Shown one piece after another: positions 44,975 to 62,878 of a stretch of DNA of 64,000 nucleotides. Source of the stretch: Oncomelania hupensis (lineage: Eukaryota > Mollusca > Gastropoda > Littorinimorpha > Pomatiopsidae); contig CM072511.1 in the NCBI GenBank assembly GCA_036898135.1, positions 79,116,762-79,180,761 on the forward strand, read 5' to 3'. The position numbers were made by a program, and so were the translations under genes. The notes beneath the pieces were generated by a model, which was not told where the DNA came from, made no database searches, and saw only the letters and a program-made list of their open reading frames with translations. The number at the start of each line of letters is the position of its first letter. Within the stretch, counting starts at the first letter, position 1.

Positions 44975-45249
44975 TGACTATTACCAGCATCGAGCTACAG
45001 ACTGTACTCAACATGACAATTACCAGCATCGAACTACAGACTGTACACAACATGACTATTACCAGCATCGAACTACAGACTGTACACAACATGACAATTA
45101 CCAGCATCGAGTACAGACTGTACACAACATGACTATTACCAGCATCGAGCCACAGACTGTACACAACCTGACTATTACCAGCATCGAACTACAGACTGTA
45201 CACAACATGACTATTACAGGCATCGGACTACAGACTGCACACAACATGC
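44975..45249 (+). repeat. 39-bp minisatellite, about 7 copies
   Basis: Unit tgactattaccagcatcgaa plus ctacagactgtacacaaca, 39 bases, with a few substitutions and one two-base loss near 45110. Because 39 is a multiple of three, frames stay open on both strands (13-residue repeats such as MTITSIELQTVHN). Probably non-coding. Confidence 0.93.
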
Positions 45250-45414
45250 AGTGTAACAGTTTGTCCACAGTATCATGCACCACCATTCGTTCAGAGACCT
45301 ACAAAAGGTGTCAAAGTTAACGATCCTTTTAAAATCAAATATGAAAGTTGTGCAAAATACAAGAACACATACTTTATTCTCGCCTACAAACACCGGACTA
45401 CCCATGATGATTGG

Positions 45415-45774
45415 TTGAATAGGTCTAGAGATCTACCTGTAAAAGAGCTTCAGCATGTCTTTTCGAGTGTTAGGGACATGCTGGAGTCACTGGGGTGGCC
45501 GTCCCTGGAGGATCGCCGTCGCACTGCACGCCTTCAGATGCTGCGCAAGATCACTAGTGGCACTGCGAACTGCCCCATCATCAATGGGAAAGTGGAACAG
45601 GCGATATCGCGCCAACGCCGCAGCCACAACAAGCAGTACAAGCAAGTCTCGTGCAGGACCCAATATAGAGCCGCCTCTTTTCTGCCACGAACCATAAAGG
45701 ACTGGAATGCCCTCAACAGTGAGGCACTGGAGGCTCTGGCTGCTGACACCTTGGTGTCGGGAGTCTCCCAGTAA
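45415..45774 (+). pseudogene. LINE ORF2 C-terminal fragment
   Basis: 119 codons open to a TAA. VRDMLESLGWPSLEDRRRTARLQML and RAASFLPRTIKDWNALNSEALEA are typical of the extreme C-terminus of RNase H-less LINE reverse transcriptases (LGW.SL..RR and FFPRTI..WN.L). The family differs from the RTE-like copies. No RT core precedes it; upstream is the minisatellite and 150 bases of unassigned sequence. Confidence 0.75.
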
Positions 45775-45989
45775 AACCCTCCAGTTCCCCCCCCCCCTCC
45801 CCTCCTACACACCACCCGCCATGCCCCCCAGTCTCCTTACCCTTATTTCACCAGCATTTCCCCCCTTCACTCACATTTCCTATGTAGCGGCACGATTTAA
45901 ATGTTATTAGCTCCGTATCCGTACTTGACATGCGTACAAAATCTTCCTCTCAAATGCCATAATGATCAACACGATTGATTGTGGGCGTA

Positions 45990-46215
45990 CACGGCAAGAC
46001 AAGAAGACAAGACTTTCTTTATTTGTATTACTCTTCCCAAAGACCTTCCTCTCAAAAAATGTTTATGTATGGTGGAGAAGGCTGGGTTAAGGAACGGTGG
46101 GGGAGAATACGTATGGCGGAGCGTGTATCCAGGTTGGGTAATCTGGCAAAGACCACCGCGGGACTCAAACTGAGCGTTAGCGGCTGCTTAGCAATACGCC
46201 CGTCCAGCTAGAGAA
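45990..46215 (-). repeat. tRNA-derived SINE
   Basis: The minus-strand head has a tagctggacgggcg A-box-like segment and a B box (agtttgagtccc). The end is aataaagaaagtcttgtcttc with a (CTTGT)n tail. About 220 bp; a different tail from the other SINEs here. Confidence 0.7.
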
Positions 46216-46805
46216 CGGTGTGCCACAGCAGTCAATAATGAGCAGTACAGTGCCGGACGTAGAGGTAATTATCCTAATCCGTTCGCTTGTTTGTGCCGGG
46301 AGTTAAGGCATTAGCGTAGCGACAGGAACTAAGGGGACCTCCTTCGTACAGCAAGCAGTGGTCTGTAACGGCGGTCTGCGGTTCTGCAAAGCGTCACACC
46401 ACCGTAACAAACTAGCCGTCCGCGATCAATATAACAAACTGAAAAAGATAAGTCCACCACCACCATCTTGTTCACGAGTCAATAAAAAAAGAAAGCTTTC
46501 ACTCTGAAATCAGAATGAGTCTATCGCAGCAAACTTTCCAAAATAACGACACAAAACAAAAACAAAAACTTACAGCAGCCAACGATGAACACAAGGATAG
46601 TCCATGCAAATCTCCCAAATAGCAAAAAATCAATACCAGTCTTCAATAATCATTAACAAGAAGTAGATTGATATTCAACCAAGCCCAAATTTTCTAAAAC
46701 AGTCAACGATCCAATAATTACACCTGAAAGAATAATCAAACCAAATTATTTTAAATATTTCAACAAAACAATAAGACAATACTAGTACAATAGTAAGTCA
46801 GTGAT
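46216..46805. other. Stretch without recognised gene
   Basis: No feature seen. Confidence 0.5.
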
Positions 46806-48252
46806 TGTCACGTGGGGTTTATGGGCTCTGCACAATGGAATTATGGACCCTCACGTTTATTCGGTGGGAACTGCTAGTAAGTCACCCTATGAATTACTTT
46901 AATAAATTTATTTGTTCAGCTCGTTCTGTGTTAAGGTTGGGGTACAGAAATAGATAGAAAAATGGTAAGAGATTACTGTCACACTAGCTTTCACACGGCT
47001 ATGAATCATATGTAGTCCAGCCACTTGATAACAGTTAAAATCACACATTTATTTCTTCTACTCTATACCAGATTCTCTAAGTACTAATTTAACTTAAAAA
47101 GTCTCAGTTACTGCTAATAGTTCGTTCGCTGATAGTCTAGGCAGCTGTTATATCTTCCTCGGGCACTTGCTATTATATCTCATGTAGATTTGGACTACTG
47201 TGGTCCGTTTTACAGTTTCTGAAGAGTTGGACTACTGTGGTCCTGTTTTGATCAGTTTAAGTGCACCTTTGTTTTTGCACTTAACTGCTAGATGGTGCGT
47301 GCGAAGTCCTTCTGTGAGGTAGCTTCTGGTCCACCTGTGTCGTTGTGTAGTTGGGTTCCCTAGCCACGCTGTGGGGTCTGACAGGGTGTTTTTCAAGGTA
47401 GCTCTTTCCGACTTGTGCGGTAGAGGCTCCTCAACCAACTCGTCGTTTCTGTGGAGTGGGGTGCACAGGATAGCTCGCCTGCTCGTCTGTAATATAAGAG
47501 ACGAAATTCTTCACAAACCTGAATAATTGGTTTGTGCAGAGCGTCTCACTGAAAGCCAAAGTAGCCCTCAGTGATAGCTCCACATCTCTATACATAAGCG
47601 ACGAACATTCTGCTACTTCCGGGGTCCACTGGAATCTCAACTCTAAATTCCTATACATACATAAATATCAATCGTGTCTAGCTATACACATACAGAATTA
47701 ATAATATTATAAACATTCAGTGGTACAGTCACTGGTCTGCAAACATACATATAAGTTAAACAACAGTGGTTCCGTACGGGATACAACATGGCGGCGCAAC
47801 CGGTCGTGTTTCGCCACGTGTTCGGCTTTTCCACATGGTCACGCAAATTCGGATTAACAATTCACATTTATGCATAGCAAATTCCACAAACATAATTTCC
47901 ACAATAATATAAATATATCACGATGAAACAGAAGTGTGTTCATTTACCTGTTTGACAAGTTCAGGCCCGTGATGACTTGAGAGAATTCTAAGATTCCTAA
48001 GTCCTGCTTCCTGGTCTATGAGTGAAGAGATTTCTCTAGCTGTGGAGATGTTGACTCTACCTCGTCTCACACACGACTGATTCAAACTGCGCTAGGGTCT
48101 GACACAGTCAGAACTGCTCTACCCGCTTAGCCTGATGCTCATTGGTTAAAAACGGTCAGATTCAAAGCTCAAGTGCTGGCTCACTGCGATGTGGGTGGCT
48201 AGCTCGCTGTGTGTGGTCTGCTGTGTAATACACTCCTCTCTCTACTGTTACA
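46806..48252 (-). mobile_element. LTR copy, 1447 bp, inverted relative to 41275-42703
   Basis: Minus-strand start TGTAACAGTAG and end CCCCACGTGACA. Homology to the plus-strand solo LTR is visible along most of its length (roughly 65-75% by eye). The putative GT...AG interval (minus strand 47947 to 47737) is conserved, as is a second acceptor before acgagcaggc. A small direct duplication (tggactactgtggtcc at 47191 and 47228) is private to this copy. No matching target duplication (gtgat left, attac right), so an older or rearranged copy. Confidence 0.8.
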
Positions 48253-48412
48253 ATTACTACACAAGGCTGAATAGTAATAGGCAGAGTTAAAACTAGCCAG
48301 TTCATGAGAGTGATCAATAACAGATTACAAGGACAGTCAATCGCGGAAAACCAAAAAGCTAAATTAAGTGAACCAAAAATGTTGTAAGGCGTTTTGTTGT
48401 TGTTGGTTTAAA
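48253..48412. other. Short unassigned stretch
   Basis: No feature seen. Confidence 0.5.
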
Positions 48413-48690
48413 CATAAATTCATTCAACAAACTAGATAATATTAAGGGCAGAACATTAAAGGCGCACAGAAGCACAAGGCTTAAATGAGTGCTATCCAAA
48501 TAGTAAATAATGTATGCAAATTATCACTGGCAAACAATAAACAAAACCATCGATATAAATGCAAGAGAAAGGCAAATAGGAAATTTAACACAATACAAAA
48601 ATTAAACAAGATAAACTGAATAAAACAATACTGACAAACACAAACGTTTGAAAAGTTATCAGACATAGTTTTAAATATCACAGTTTCCAG
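48413..48690 (-). repeat. LINE 3' UTR, same family as 26040-26308
   Basis: Its reverse complement aligns with the 3' end of the CR1/L2-like LINE: shared caaacgtttgtgtttgtcag, tattgttttattcag, atacattattta and gtttgttgaat. No coding part remains, so a strongly 5'-truncated insertion. Confidence 0.85.
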
Positions 48691-48784
48691 TGTCTTCAAC
48701 GAGGGGTTAATGTTGTTGTTTTTAGTCCCTAGTCTCTAAAATCAGAATAAACACATAAGTATTTCACGTTATTTATGTAACCGT

Positions 48785-48989
48785 TCTTACTTAGCGCTTT
48801 TTCAGCAACAGCTGCTCAAGGCGCGGACCGATAAAGGATCTAACTCCGGCCGTCTGACGTCCAGATCACTGAGCACAATCCTGGACGACGGGAGATGGGG
48901 GAGAATGGACCTAGTGCTTGCTGCGTATTTGCGCCGCCGGCACTCACCCATATAGCACATTAGTGTCAGGATCATTATGGATCTTTAAG
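48785..48989 (-). repeat. SINE-like repeat, 3' tail module
   Basis: Minus-strand tail module (cgccttgagcagctg to aaaaagcgct) plus the block aatcctggacgac shared with the 33.8-kb copy. Confidence 0.65.
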
Positions 48990-49541
48990 TGTAGCCGAGC
49001 GGAGTATTTGACTCCCGCATCTCAGCCACGCCCTTGAGAACACGGCCCGGCCTGAACTGCTTATTGTCATTTATCCCTCGTAAGAGAAACATAAAAATGG
49101 TTGCCATGCAAGGGGAAGGGGGGGGGGGGCGGGGAGGGAAGCGTGTTGACTGCAAAGTACTGATCACCATAAAAAGCAAAAGACCAATGGTCAGGCGGGA
49201 AGAACATATGTCGTGTCGCCTTGTCCTGCATAATCCAATGCCACACCTAATGATTCTGAACAGCAGAAGCAACCCAAGGCTATATTAACCACCAAATAAA
49301 AGGTAGACAATCTCTTCCAAACATTAACAGTCGCCTCTTATTCAGCCACAAATGCCACAGCTCAAATCGAGTCATGTCCTCATGGTTTCCCAGTTCGAAA
49401 CAGGTATGTCTAAAACCGCCACTACGCCCAGTCAGTCTCCATTCACTATTTAACAGTAAATAGCTGCCTTCAATAGTTACCACGGTCCAGCATCATCCTG
49501 TTCCCGGTCATTGCATCACTTGTAGCCGAGCGGAGTATTTG

Positions 49542-50230
49542 TAAATGATGACCAACACCAATGGCATCAACATAGACATCAAAGTCCAAGGCCAATCCCT
49601 CAACACAGTGCATAGCTTCAAATATTTAGGAGCCATTGTATCAGATAATGGGTCCCGACAGGAAATTCTTTCCAGGATAGCACAAACAACTGCGGCCCTA
49701 ACAAGGTTGATGCCCGTTTGGAAAGACAGGACCATCAGTCTACATTCCAATGTAAGGCTGCTGCGCTCCCTTGTCATCTCCATCTCCCTATACGCTAGCG
49801 AAACATAGACCCTCACAGCAAATCTACAACGATGACTACAAGGCATGGAGATGGGGTGCTAAAGAAGACTTCTGGGCATTTCCTATACCCAGCACATCAC
49901 CAACAACGAAGTCCGACAGACCACCGCACAAGCCATTGGACAACACGATGACATGCTCACATAAGAAACTGAAATTCTGATGGTATGGCCACGTCACCAG
50001 AGCACCAGGCCTTGCAAAGAACATCCTGCAAGGCAAGGTGCAAGGAGGCAGAAGAAGAGGGAGACAGAAAAAGAGGTGGGAGAACAACATTCGAGAATGG
50101 AATGGCTTGACAGTGAGCGAAGCCATGAGGGTTGCTGAGGATAGGGAAAGATGGAGTACACTGGTTAAACGATCATCTGAGGTGCCTAACGACCTTCGAG
50201 TTACGGTATAGGATAGGATAGGTTAGGTTA
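49542..50230 (+). pseudogene. RTE-like LINE copy F (C-terminal end)
   Basis: 689 bp covering the C-terminal part (TVHSFKYLGAIVSDNGSR to the basic WYGHVTRA and RQKKRW blocks), with stops near 49806 and 49860 and other damage. Tail ggataggataggttaggtta. Flanked by ggagtatttg at 49532-49541 and 50231-50240. Confidence 0.88.
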
Positions 50231-50244
50231 GGAGTATTTGACTC

Positions 50245-50694
50245 TGTTACGTTTGAGGCGCGCACGATAGATCCGATCATTTTGTTGTGCAAAACATGCA
50301 ATAACAGAGTGTATTTACCTTTGATTTGATTTTGCGTAGTAGTTCGAAGAAGCTTTGTATAATGTTGATAATTTTCGTTGGTCGATATTATTGGAAAAAC
50401 ATCTACATGTAGGGTTGCTTGTTTACTATCGATCGAAGCGTGTAGATAAATCTACGAGATGCTTCTAACCTAAATAAAGTTATATGACGTAAGACAGTGC
50501 ATAGTTCTGATGACGAATTTTCTTCTGATTGGTTGTATTTGCGTCTAGAGTATAGAGAGACTATATAAGTGCCGCACTATTACAGTGAAAGTGGAAAAAG
50601 TGATTGAGCGATTGTACGCTGAATAAAGTTGGAAAACTTCATACGACGAATCCTGCCTTGTTGCTGAGTACACAGGTTGCGTGGATAAACGAAA
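50245..50694 (+). mobile_element. Solo LTR, 3'-truncated
   Basis: Starts TGTTACGTTTGAGGCGCG. Related to the 36.3-kb LTR (aataacagagtgtatttacc, actatataag TATA box near 50567, aataaagttgg). It breaks off after gtggataaacgaa, and the duplicated host unit then resumes. Confidence 0.82.
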
Positions 50695-51085
50695 CAGGCT
50701 CCCGCCTCTTGGCCACAGCTTTGAGAACACGGCCCTACCCGAAATGCTACTTTTCATTTTTCCCTCGTAAGAGAATCAAAAATATATGCCCTGCAAGGCG
50801 GTGAAGTGTGTTGGTAGTAAACCGGATTGCCGGCTACTAGTGCCACGACACTCTCTGCAGGTCATTGCCACTAACCTGTATAAAAAGCATGCCGACAATG
50901 TAGTCCTGCTCACCACCAAAAGCAGAAGACCAATGGAACATGTGTCGCCTTGTCCTGCATAACCCATTGGCCACACCAAAGTATTCTGCACAGCAGGAGC
51001 CACTCTACGCTAGAGTAACCAACAAATGGAAGGTGGACAATCTCTCCCAAGCGTGAACAGTCGCCTCCCATTCCGCCACAAAAGT

Positions 51086-52212
51086 AACTATAAACTGACC
51101 GTCAAAGCAACAAGTAAAAGCTTTTGAAACAGAGAGAATGTTTTCGACCACATGCCCGACATCGTGAGAATAATTAAACGCAAATTAACCAACTTCATTT
51201 TCTTGCTATATATAACAAGGACAGCTTACGGAAAAAATCTTGGTGACACACAGCATAATTTTAAGGACAATCGTTACTTTTATGTTTTGTTGACTAAAAA
51301 TTACACGTTTTTTAAGAAAAAAGACATTATAATAACCAAGGGGTTTAAAGTCTTGAAATGCCAAAAGCAGAAGTAAACATAAACCATGCAACAGTTCGTA
51401 TGGTTGTTGTTGTTGTTGTTTTTTTTTTTATTTTAGGTGGCTATTTTTTTAACACATTAAACAAAAATTATACTAACAATTTAAAATCAAATAAACATAA
51501 AGAGTCAAGGACAGCACAACTATAAGTACTTTCGATCACAAATAATAGTACGTAAAATAAAGGACAGCAATTATGTTCCCGCTATTGAAGCTCGTAAGAT
51601 CAAGAACTAGACAAGCCATTAAAATGCATAACATTTGTTACAAATAAAACAACACTTGAACAACAAAAAAGACGGACTTTACCTCGCCTTACAAATAGCT
51701 GCTGTCGTTGATGTGCCACGTTCATACAGGATAATGATTTTCTAAACTTTAAAACAAAGAGTTTGGGACTCAAACGTGCAAGCTATCCAGGCAACTCACC
51801 TAAGGGAATAACGATCAATAAAATCAGTGAATTAAATCATGTAAACTGCAGATTAAAGTTTGATTTAAACGTCCCATAAAATATTGCCTTAACACCAGAT
51901 GTCCTTTCGTGCAGCTCGAGATATTAAATAGTAAAGGTGACAGAGTTGACTAATGCATGACGCTGATTTTCCGAACTGTGAGAGGCTCTCATTTATATTC
52001 CTATTGCTGCTATAACATGCGGTAAGAATAAATGAAGTAGAAGAAAAAAATGAACTAGTAGAAGAAGACAAGAAACGAAATGAAATAAATAACGAAAATA
52101 AGAAGAAAGTATTAAAGAGAAAAGAAGAAAGAGGTAAAGAATAAGGAATGAATGAAGTTCAAAAAGAGGGTACAGAGCGAATAAAAAATGAAACTAAGAA
52201 GATTCACAATAC
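51086..52212. other. Stretch without recognised gene
   Basis: A/T-rich. A purine-rich tract (52025-52200) but no repeat family or domain recognised. Confidence 0.5.
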
Positions 52213-52223
52213 AATATAGATCT

Positions 52224-52774
52224 TCCTATCCTATCCTATTCTGTCCTGTCCTATCCCGTAACTCGGAGGTCGTAGGGGCACCACAGATGATCGTTTAACC
52301 AGCGTACTCCATATTTCTCTGACCTCAGCAACCCTCATGATTCGCTCAGTGTCAAGCCAGTCCATTCTCGAATGTTGTCCTCTCACCTCTTTTTCGGTCT
52401 CCCTCTTCTTCTACCTCATTGGACTGTGCCTTGCAGGATGGTCTTTGCAAGGCTTGATGATCTGGTGGCGTTGTCATAACATCGGTTTCCGTTTCTTTAC
52501 CACTGTGAGCAGGTCATCGTGTTGTCTAATGGTTTGTGTGATGGTCTGTCGGACTTCGTCTTTGTTGATGTGCTGGGTATAGGAAATGCCCAGAAGTCTT
52601 CTGTAGCACCTCATCTCCATGCTTTGTATTTTTTGTTGTAGATCTGCTGTGAGGGTCCATGGTTCGCAAGCGTATATGGAGATGAAGATGACAAGGGAGC
52701 GCAGCAGTTTTACCTTGGAATGTAGACTGATGGTCCTGTCTTTTTAAAATGGGCTTCAACCTTGCCTTGGAAGG
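52224..52774 (-). pseudogene. RTE-like LINE copy E (C-terminal end)
   Basis: 551 bp encoding the C-terminal region on the minus strand, with frameshifts. 3' tail of GGATA/GGACA units. Exact 11-bp duplication AATATAGATCT at 52213-52223 and 52775-52785. Confidence 0.9.
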
Positions 52775-52840
52775 AATATAGATCTAAGTAACTAGAAAGA
52801 AGACATAATGACCTCCAGAAAGAGAGGGAGGCAGAGAGAG

Positions 52841-52920
<80 letters not shown>
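52841..52920. repeat. (GA)n microsatellite
   Basis: About 38 GA units. CAGA-rich sequence follows, then a GT-rich run (53070-53105). Confidence 0.93.
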
Positions 52921-52921
<1 letters not shown>

Positions 52922-53164
52922 CGTATGTCAGAGACAGACATGGACATACAGACAGACAGACAGATGGACGAACAGACAGACAGAAATAGAAAGAGACAGA
53001 TGGAGAGACAGAGAGTGAACATGCGAAGTGGATATGAGTGCGCACGCGCGCAGGTAGGTGTGACAGTGTGTGTGTGTTTGTGTGTGTGTGTGTGGGTGGG
53101 TGGGTATCCATCCGCGCGCGCTCGTGCATGCATTCATGCTTGCATCTCCATGTATAGCATATCT

Positions 53165-58745
<5,581 letters not shown>

Positions 58746-58899
58746 GCCTATATATGCACACGTGTGAGCTGTAGGGTTCAAAGGTGTGATAGATGTCAGT
58801 CAGTCTTGTAAGCCTGGGGCAAAAAATATTCGGATGCCAATTTCTTCAGGATTCAAAAAGATGTGGATATTTTCGGGCGATCTGAGTTATATCCTATAT

Positions 58900-58972
58900 C
58901 GACCAGCGCTTTGAGCAGCTCTTGGGTTGGAAAAGCGCTATATAAAAGTGATAAAATAAATAAATAAATACT
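58900..58972 (+). repeat. SINE 3' tail, plus strand
   Basis: cgaccagcgctttgagcagc, then ttggaaaagcgctatataaa and an AAATA tail. The same tail module is seen on the minus strand at 685, 33850 and 48800. Confidence 0.7.
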
Positions 58973-59596
58973 ATTACCATTGCAGTTTTCATCACTATGG
59001 CCAAAAGAGCAGTGCTCAGTTTCTCAATCACCATCGTTCCTTTCGCCTGACTTTCCTTTATTACTTTGCCTTATACAAATAAACATACCGTATACATACA
59101 CATGGCTTTCTAAATGAAACCATAACCCTAATTCTATACATTACACGATTCCATACACAGTTCATCACAATACTGTCAATTTCAGCATGAATGAACCTTG
59201 GAGCGAGAGTGACGTTGCGAGGCGGAAGTCTCCCTCTACTCAACGGTCTGTAGATAAACGAGCGCCTCTTACTCAACGGACGTAGATGCAATTGCAACAC
59301 ACCGACCCACTGTCTCTTGTGCCCATTTCGCGTTGGTTTGGCCAGCAAAATATTGGACGAGAGAAGGAAAAAGAGACGAAATACAGATATCCGTGCATGA
59401 GCGAAGAGCAAAGCGACTAACAGTCTCTTACACTTTGAAACACGCTTCGCTGCCATAATAAATTTAGTTATGCAATACACTACAATACAATACATCTTAT
59501 ATACCTCAAAAGGAATCACATGATTTCCTATTATGTTTGTTTTTAAAGCGAGAAAGTTCCAGGCATGCAATCGGAACAGATCATCAGTCCAGAATG

Positions 59597-59639
<43 letters not shown>

Positions 59640-60802
59640 ATTACTGGCACACGGATCAGAGGGAATTGTGGGACAATCAGTGATTCACGAGCAATATGGC
59701 TGCCCCGGCGGGACCGATAACTTTTCCAGACCACTTCTCTCCCCTTCCCTTCTACTAAAAGGTCGCCAGTGTATAAGCCTTATCAAAAGCAGGTGCATCA
59801 TCAGAGCCGATCTGTCAGTATCAACGGTTCTTTCCTCTTTACGTTTCCGTTTTTTCTCTCTTTTACTACTGGTCTAATAGTGTATCGCTTTTCCAGGCCA
59901 AGTAGTTCGCAAGCTTAAGGCACTGAATTCCCTCCAGTTCTCCATTTGGCAAGAACAACAGTTGGAGGAATTGTTAATTCTTTCTTTCTTCCTTCCTTTA
60001 TTTATATTATATTGTTGTTTGTACACAATTTGGTATAAGCCTTTTTTACATTTATTTTATTGGCGGGTCCTACATCTGTAAGGCCAAATATGATATTAGA
60101 TGAATGCAATGAAAAAAAAACTGTAGTTCATTCGTTCGGGAAACAGCTGCAGGTATGGTTGGTGGTCCTCAATGCAGTTAGTTAGTTAGCTAGCTATTTA
60201 CTCACTTTTGCTTAAAGGTTTATTTAAATTTCTGTTTGATTTATTTCATCGGTGTAGTTTGCTCGCTAAGTTCACTAACTTGCTCTTTGTTCGTAGGAGT
60301 AACAGCAACAGAAATTGTTAGTTCTTGATGTTATTTGGGGGTGGAAGTTGGGGGAGGGGTGAAGGAGGGGTTAAACCTCTGTTGTTGTTTCGTTCTTGTG
60401 TGTGTCTGTCCTTAGTATTCAAGTATTGCTAATGCACTAGACTTGCCATATATATCCAAAGCAACGTAGGACTTACGATTGGTTAATTGTATACTCTCCC
60501 CACCCTGCCCCCCACAACCCTACCCCCCCAAAAAAATAAATAAAAAAAGGTTAGCTACCGGGACACATTTTCTTGTGTACTGTTGTTCTTTTTGATTCCT
60601 ATGCCAAACTGAGATGCTGAGGGTAGTGCAAAAAAATTCCTCTGGTACAAAGTACCTAATTACGAATTACACTTGTTACTTCCCCTGATGACTTCTGTTT
60701 GTGCTTGTTTCTTTTTGTTTCTGCTGAAACCACATGAAAGAGGGGGAGGGAGAGAGAAAGAGAGAAAGAGAAATGAGAGCTAGGGGGAGAGAGAGATGAG
60801 AG

Positions 60803-60868
<66 letters not shown>

Positions 60869-62714
60869 TGAATAACTCACATGCAACACACAGAGATAAT
60901 TTTTTTATACAAACAAAAGCGCGCGCACACACACACACACACACACACGCACAAACACACACAGTCGGATTTGGCAGTAATAATGTAATTTTCTAAAGCC
61001 TCTTAGAGAAGATTATATCCCCTGCGATTGGCTGACAACGGAATCTCCTTGCAGACTTTCACTGTTATTACTTTGATAATACTCTTATACGGTCAATTTA
61101 ATAAGCAAGCGTCCCCGGTAACAAGGTCTGAAGCTAACCAAAGCTTGTAATGAAATGAACGATTAAGCTTCGATTTTATTAATTATTTTTCTTTATAACT
61201 AGCATAGAAGAGTCACTAGGAAAAAAAATGTGATTATTGTTAACACTTCTCTCCCTTCTCGATCCCAGCCTCCACCCCAAATCCAATAAACACCCCTCCC
61301 CCACATCTCCTCCCTTTTCCCCTCCCTCTCCCTCTTCTCCCCTGCCCCGATGTTGTCTTCCTTTATTCACCCATTACGTTGTCGCTCTTTAAAGTGCAAC
61401 TTCCATTATTCCATTACGTGAATTGCAAATGTTAGTCCTTACAAAAATTGCCGATAACGAACTCAGATATAAAGAGTAAATGCCCAACATTTTGTGTGCC
61501 GCGAACAACAGACTTTTGCCCTTAAAAGGAGCAATTAAATACAATTTAAAAAAGAAGCAATTAAATACAATCAGTTGCAACAAACCTTTTATCAAACAAA
61601 ATCTTGATTCAGCCAATGAAAGAATCATTGAGAACAAAAAGGAATTAACCCCTTTGTCTGCCTGGGGGTTCTTACAAATTATGACAATCGCTTTTATCAA
61701 GAGCGACTTCTGCAAGCTATTCCCTCTTGCACTGTGTATCTTCTACTACGTCATTCGTGCGAGCCCATACTAAGCCTGCCGGCGCGCGCATTCACACATC
61801 CTCACCACCCACACACCCAACCCAGCTTGACAATGCATAACACTTCCAACCCCATCCTCTCCCACCTCACACAAACAGTGAACTCTCTCTCTCTCTCCCT
61901 CCCTCTCTCTCTTTCTCTCTCTGAAACGACACACCTAATAACCCTCGTTATTTAAATCGAATCGCGCCATGTTACTGAGAGGTTCAGCAACGGTAACGTA
62001 AGGCACCACGATAGATTAGCGGTGTCGAAATGACCTCATCTTCAAAACAATGATTTATCTTTTGCGGAGCTGTGTGCGCTTCCTTGTCAACTGGCGCTAA
62101 AGGCGGGAAGAAAGGAGGCATAAAACCACGAAAAAGATTACCGCTGACACTCAATTTGTGAAAGAAACATCTGCTCCGATGACTTCATTGTCAGATTGTT
62201 TGTTTGTTGTTCTTTTTGTGTTTTGTTTGGGGGAGAAGCAATCAAACCTTTGAAAAATTACATTCCCTCGGGCGTGGTTTCAATTTTTCTACTTAAAAGG
62301 AAGAAATGGGCAATTTCCTTAACAACGTTCAAGCTAAGAAATGATCTGCAAAGAAACCAATGAAGAGAGAGTCTCTAGCACTTTAAGACATCAAAGTTAA
62401 GATCGAGCTGCTTTATAATTGTCAGCAAGAGCTATAAAATGATGTACAATTTTCTCCGAAAGCATTACATGACATAACCAAGGATGGGCCAAGCTTACGT
62501 GGCTTATGTACGAAGCTGTTCAACCCAGGGTTATCTCCGGGTACTCCCGCTTCTTCAATTATAGTATTAGATGCAGTCAGTCTAAATTTTTAAAAAACCA
62601 CATTGATTTCTCTTTCGCCTCCTGTAATAGCGATCTCTTCAAATCGCCGCGCTTTGAATTAGATTGAAGGAAAACCGCGCTATAGCTTTCTTTATTATTA
62701 TTATGGTTATGATA
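58973..62714. other. Stretch without recognised gene; microsatellites and a SINE tail
   Basis: (GA)n 59602-59638 and 60806-60868. (CA)n 60927-60963. CT-rich 61885-61922. A weak minus-strand SINE tail at 59885-59955 (cgcttttccaggccaagtag). The 169-codon minus-strand frame at 59061-59570 shows no recognisable domain. Confidence 0.5.

Positions 62715-62878
<164 letters not shown>

Larger units (their letters stand above)
48990..51085. repeat. Tandem duplication (~531-bp unit), second unit interrupted twice
   Basis: tgtagccgagcggagtattt occurs at 48990 and 49521. The sequence after the first copy (tgagaacacggcc, ccctcgtaagaga, ccttgtcctgcat, acagtcgcctc) reappears in the same order at 50730-51075. 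The second unit is split by RTE-like copy F and a solo LTR. The copies are clearly diverged in places; the second has about 70 extra bases near 50810-50890. Confidence 0.85.

Noticed and set aside
44975..45249. CRISPR-like array
   Set aside because: The repeats are directly tandem with no unique spacers, and the context is a eukaryotic genome.
59061..59570. 169-codon minus-strand ORF
   Set aside because: No recognisable domain and no sign of coding composition; length alone is not enough.
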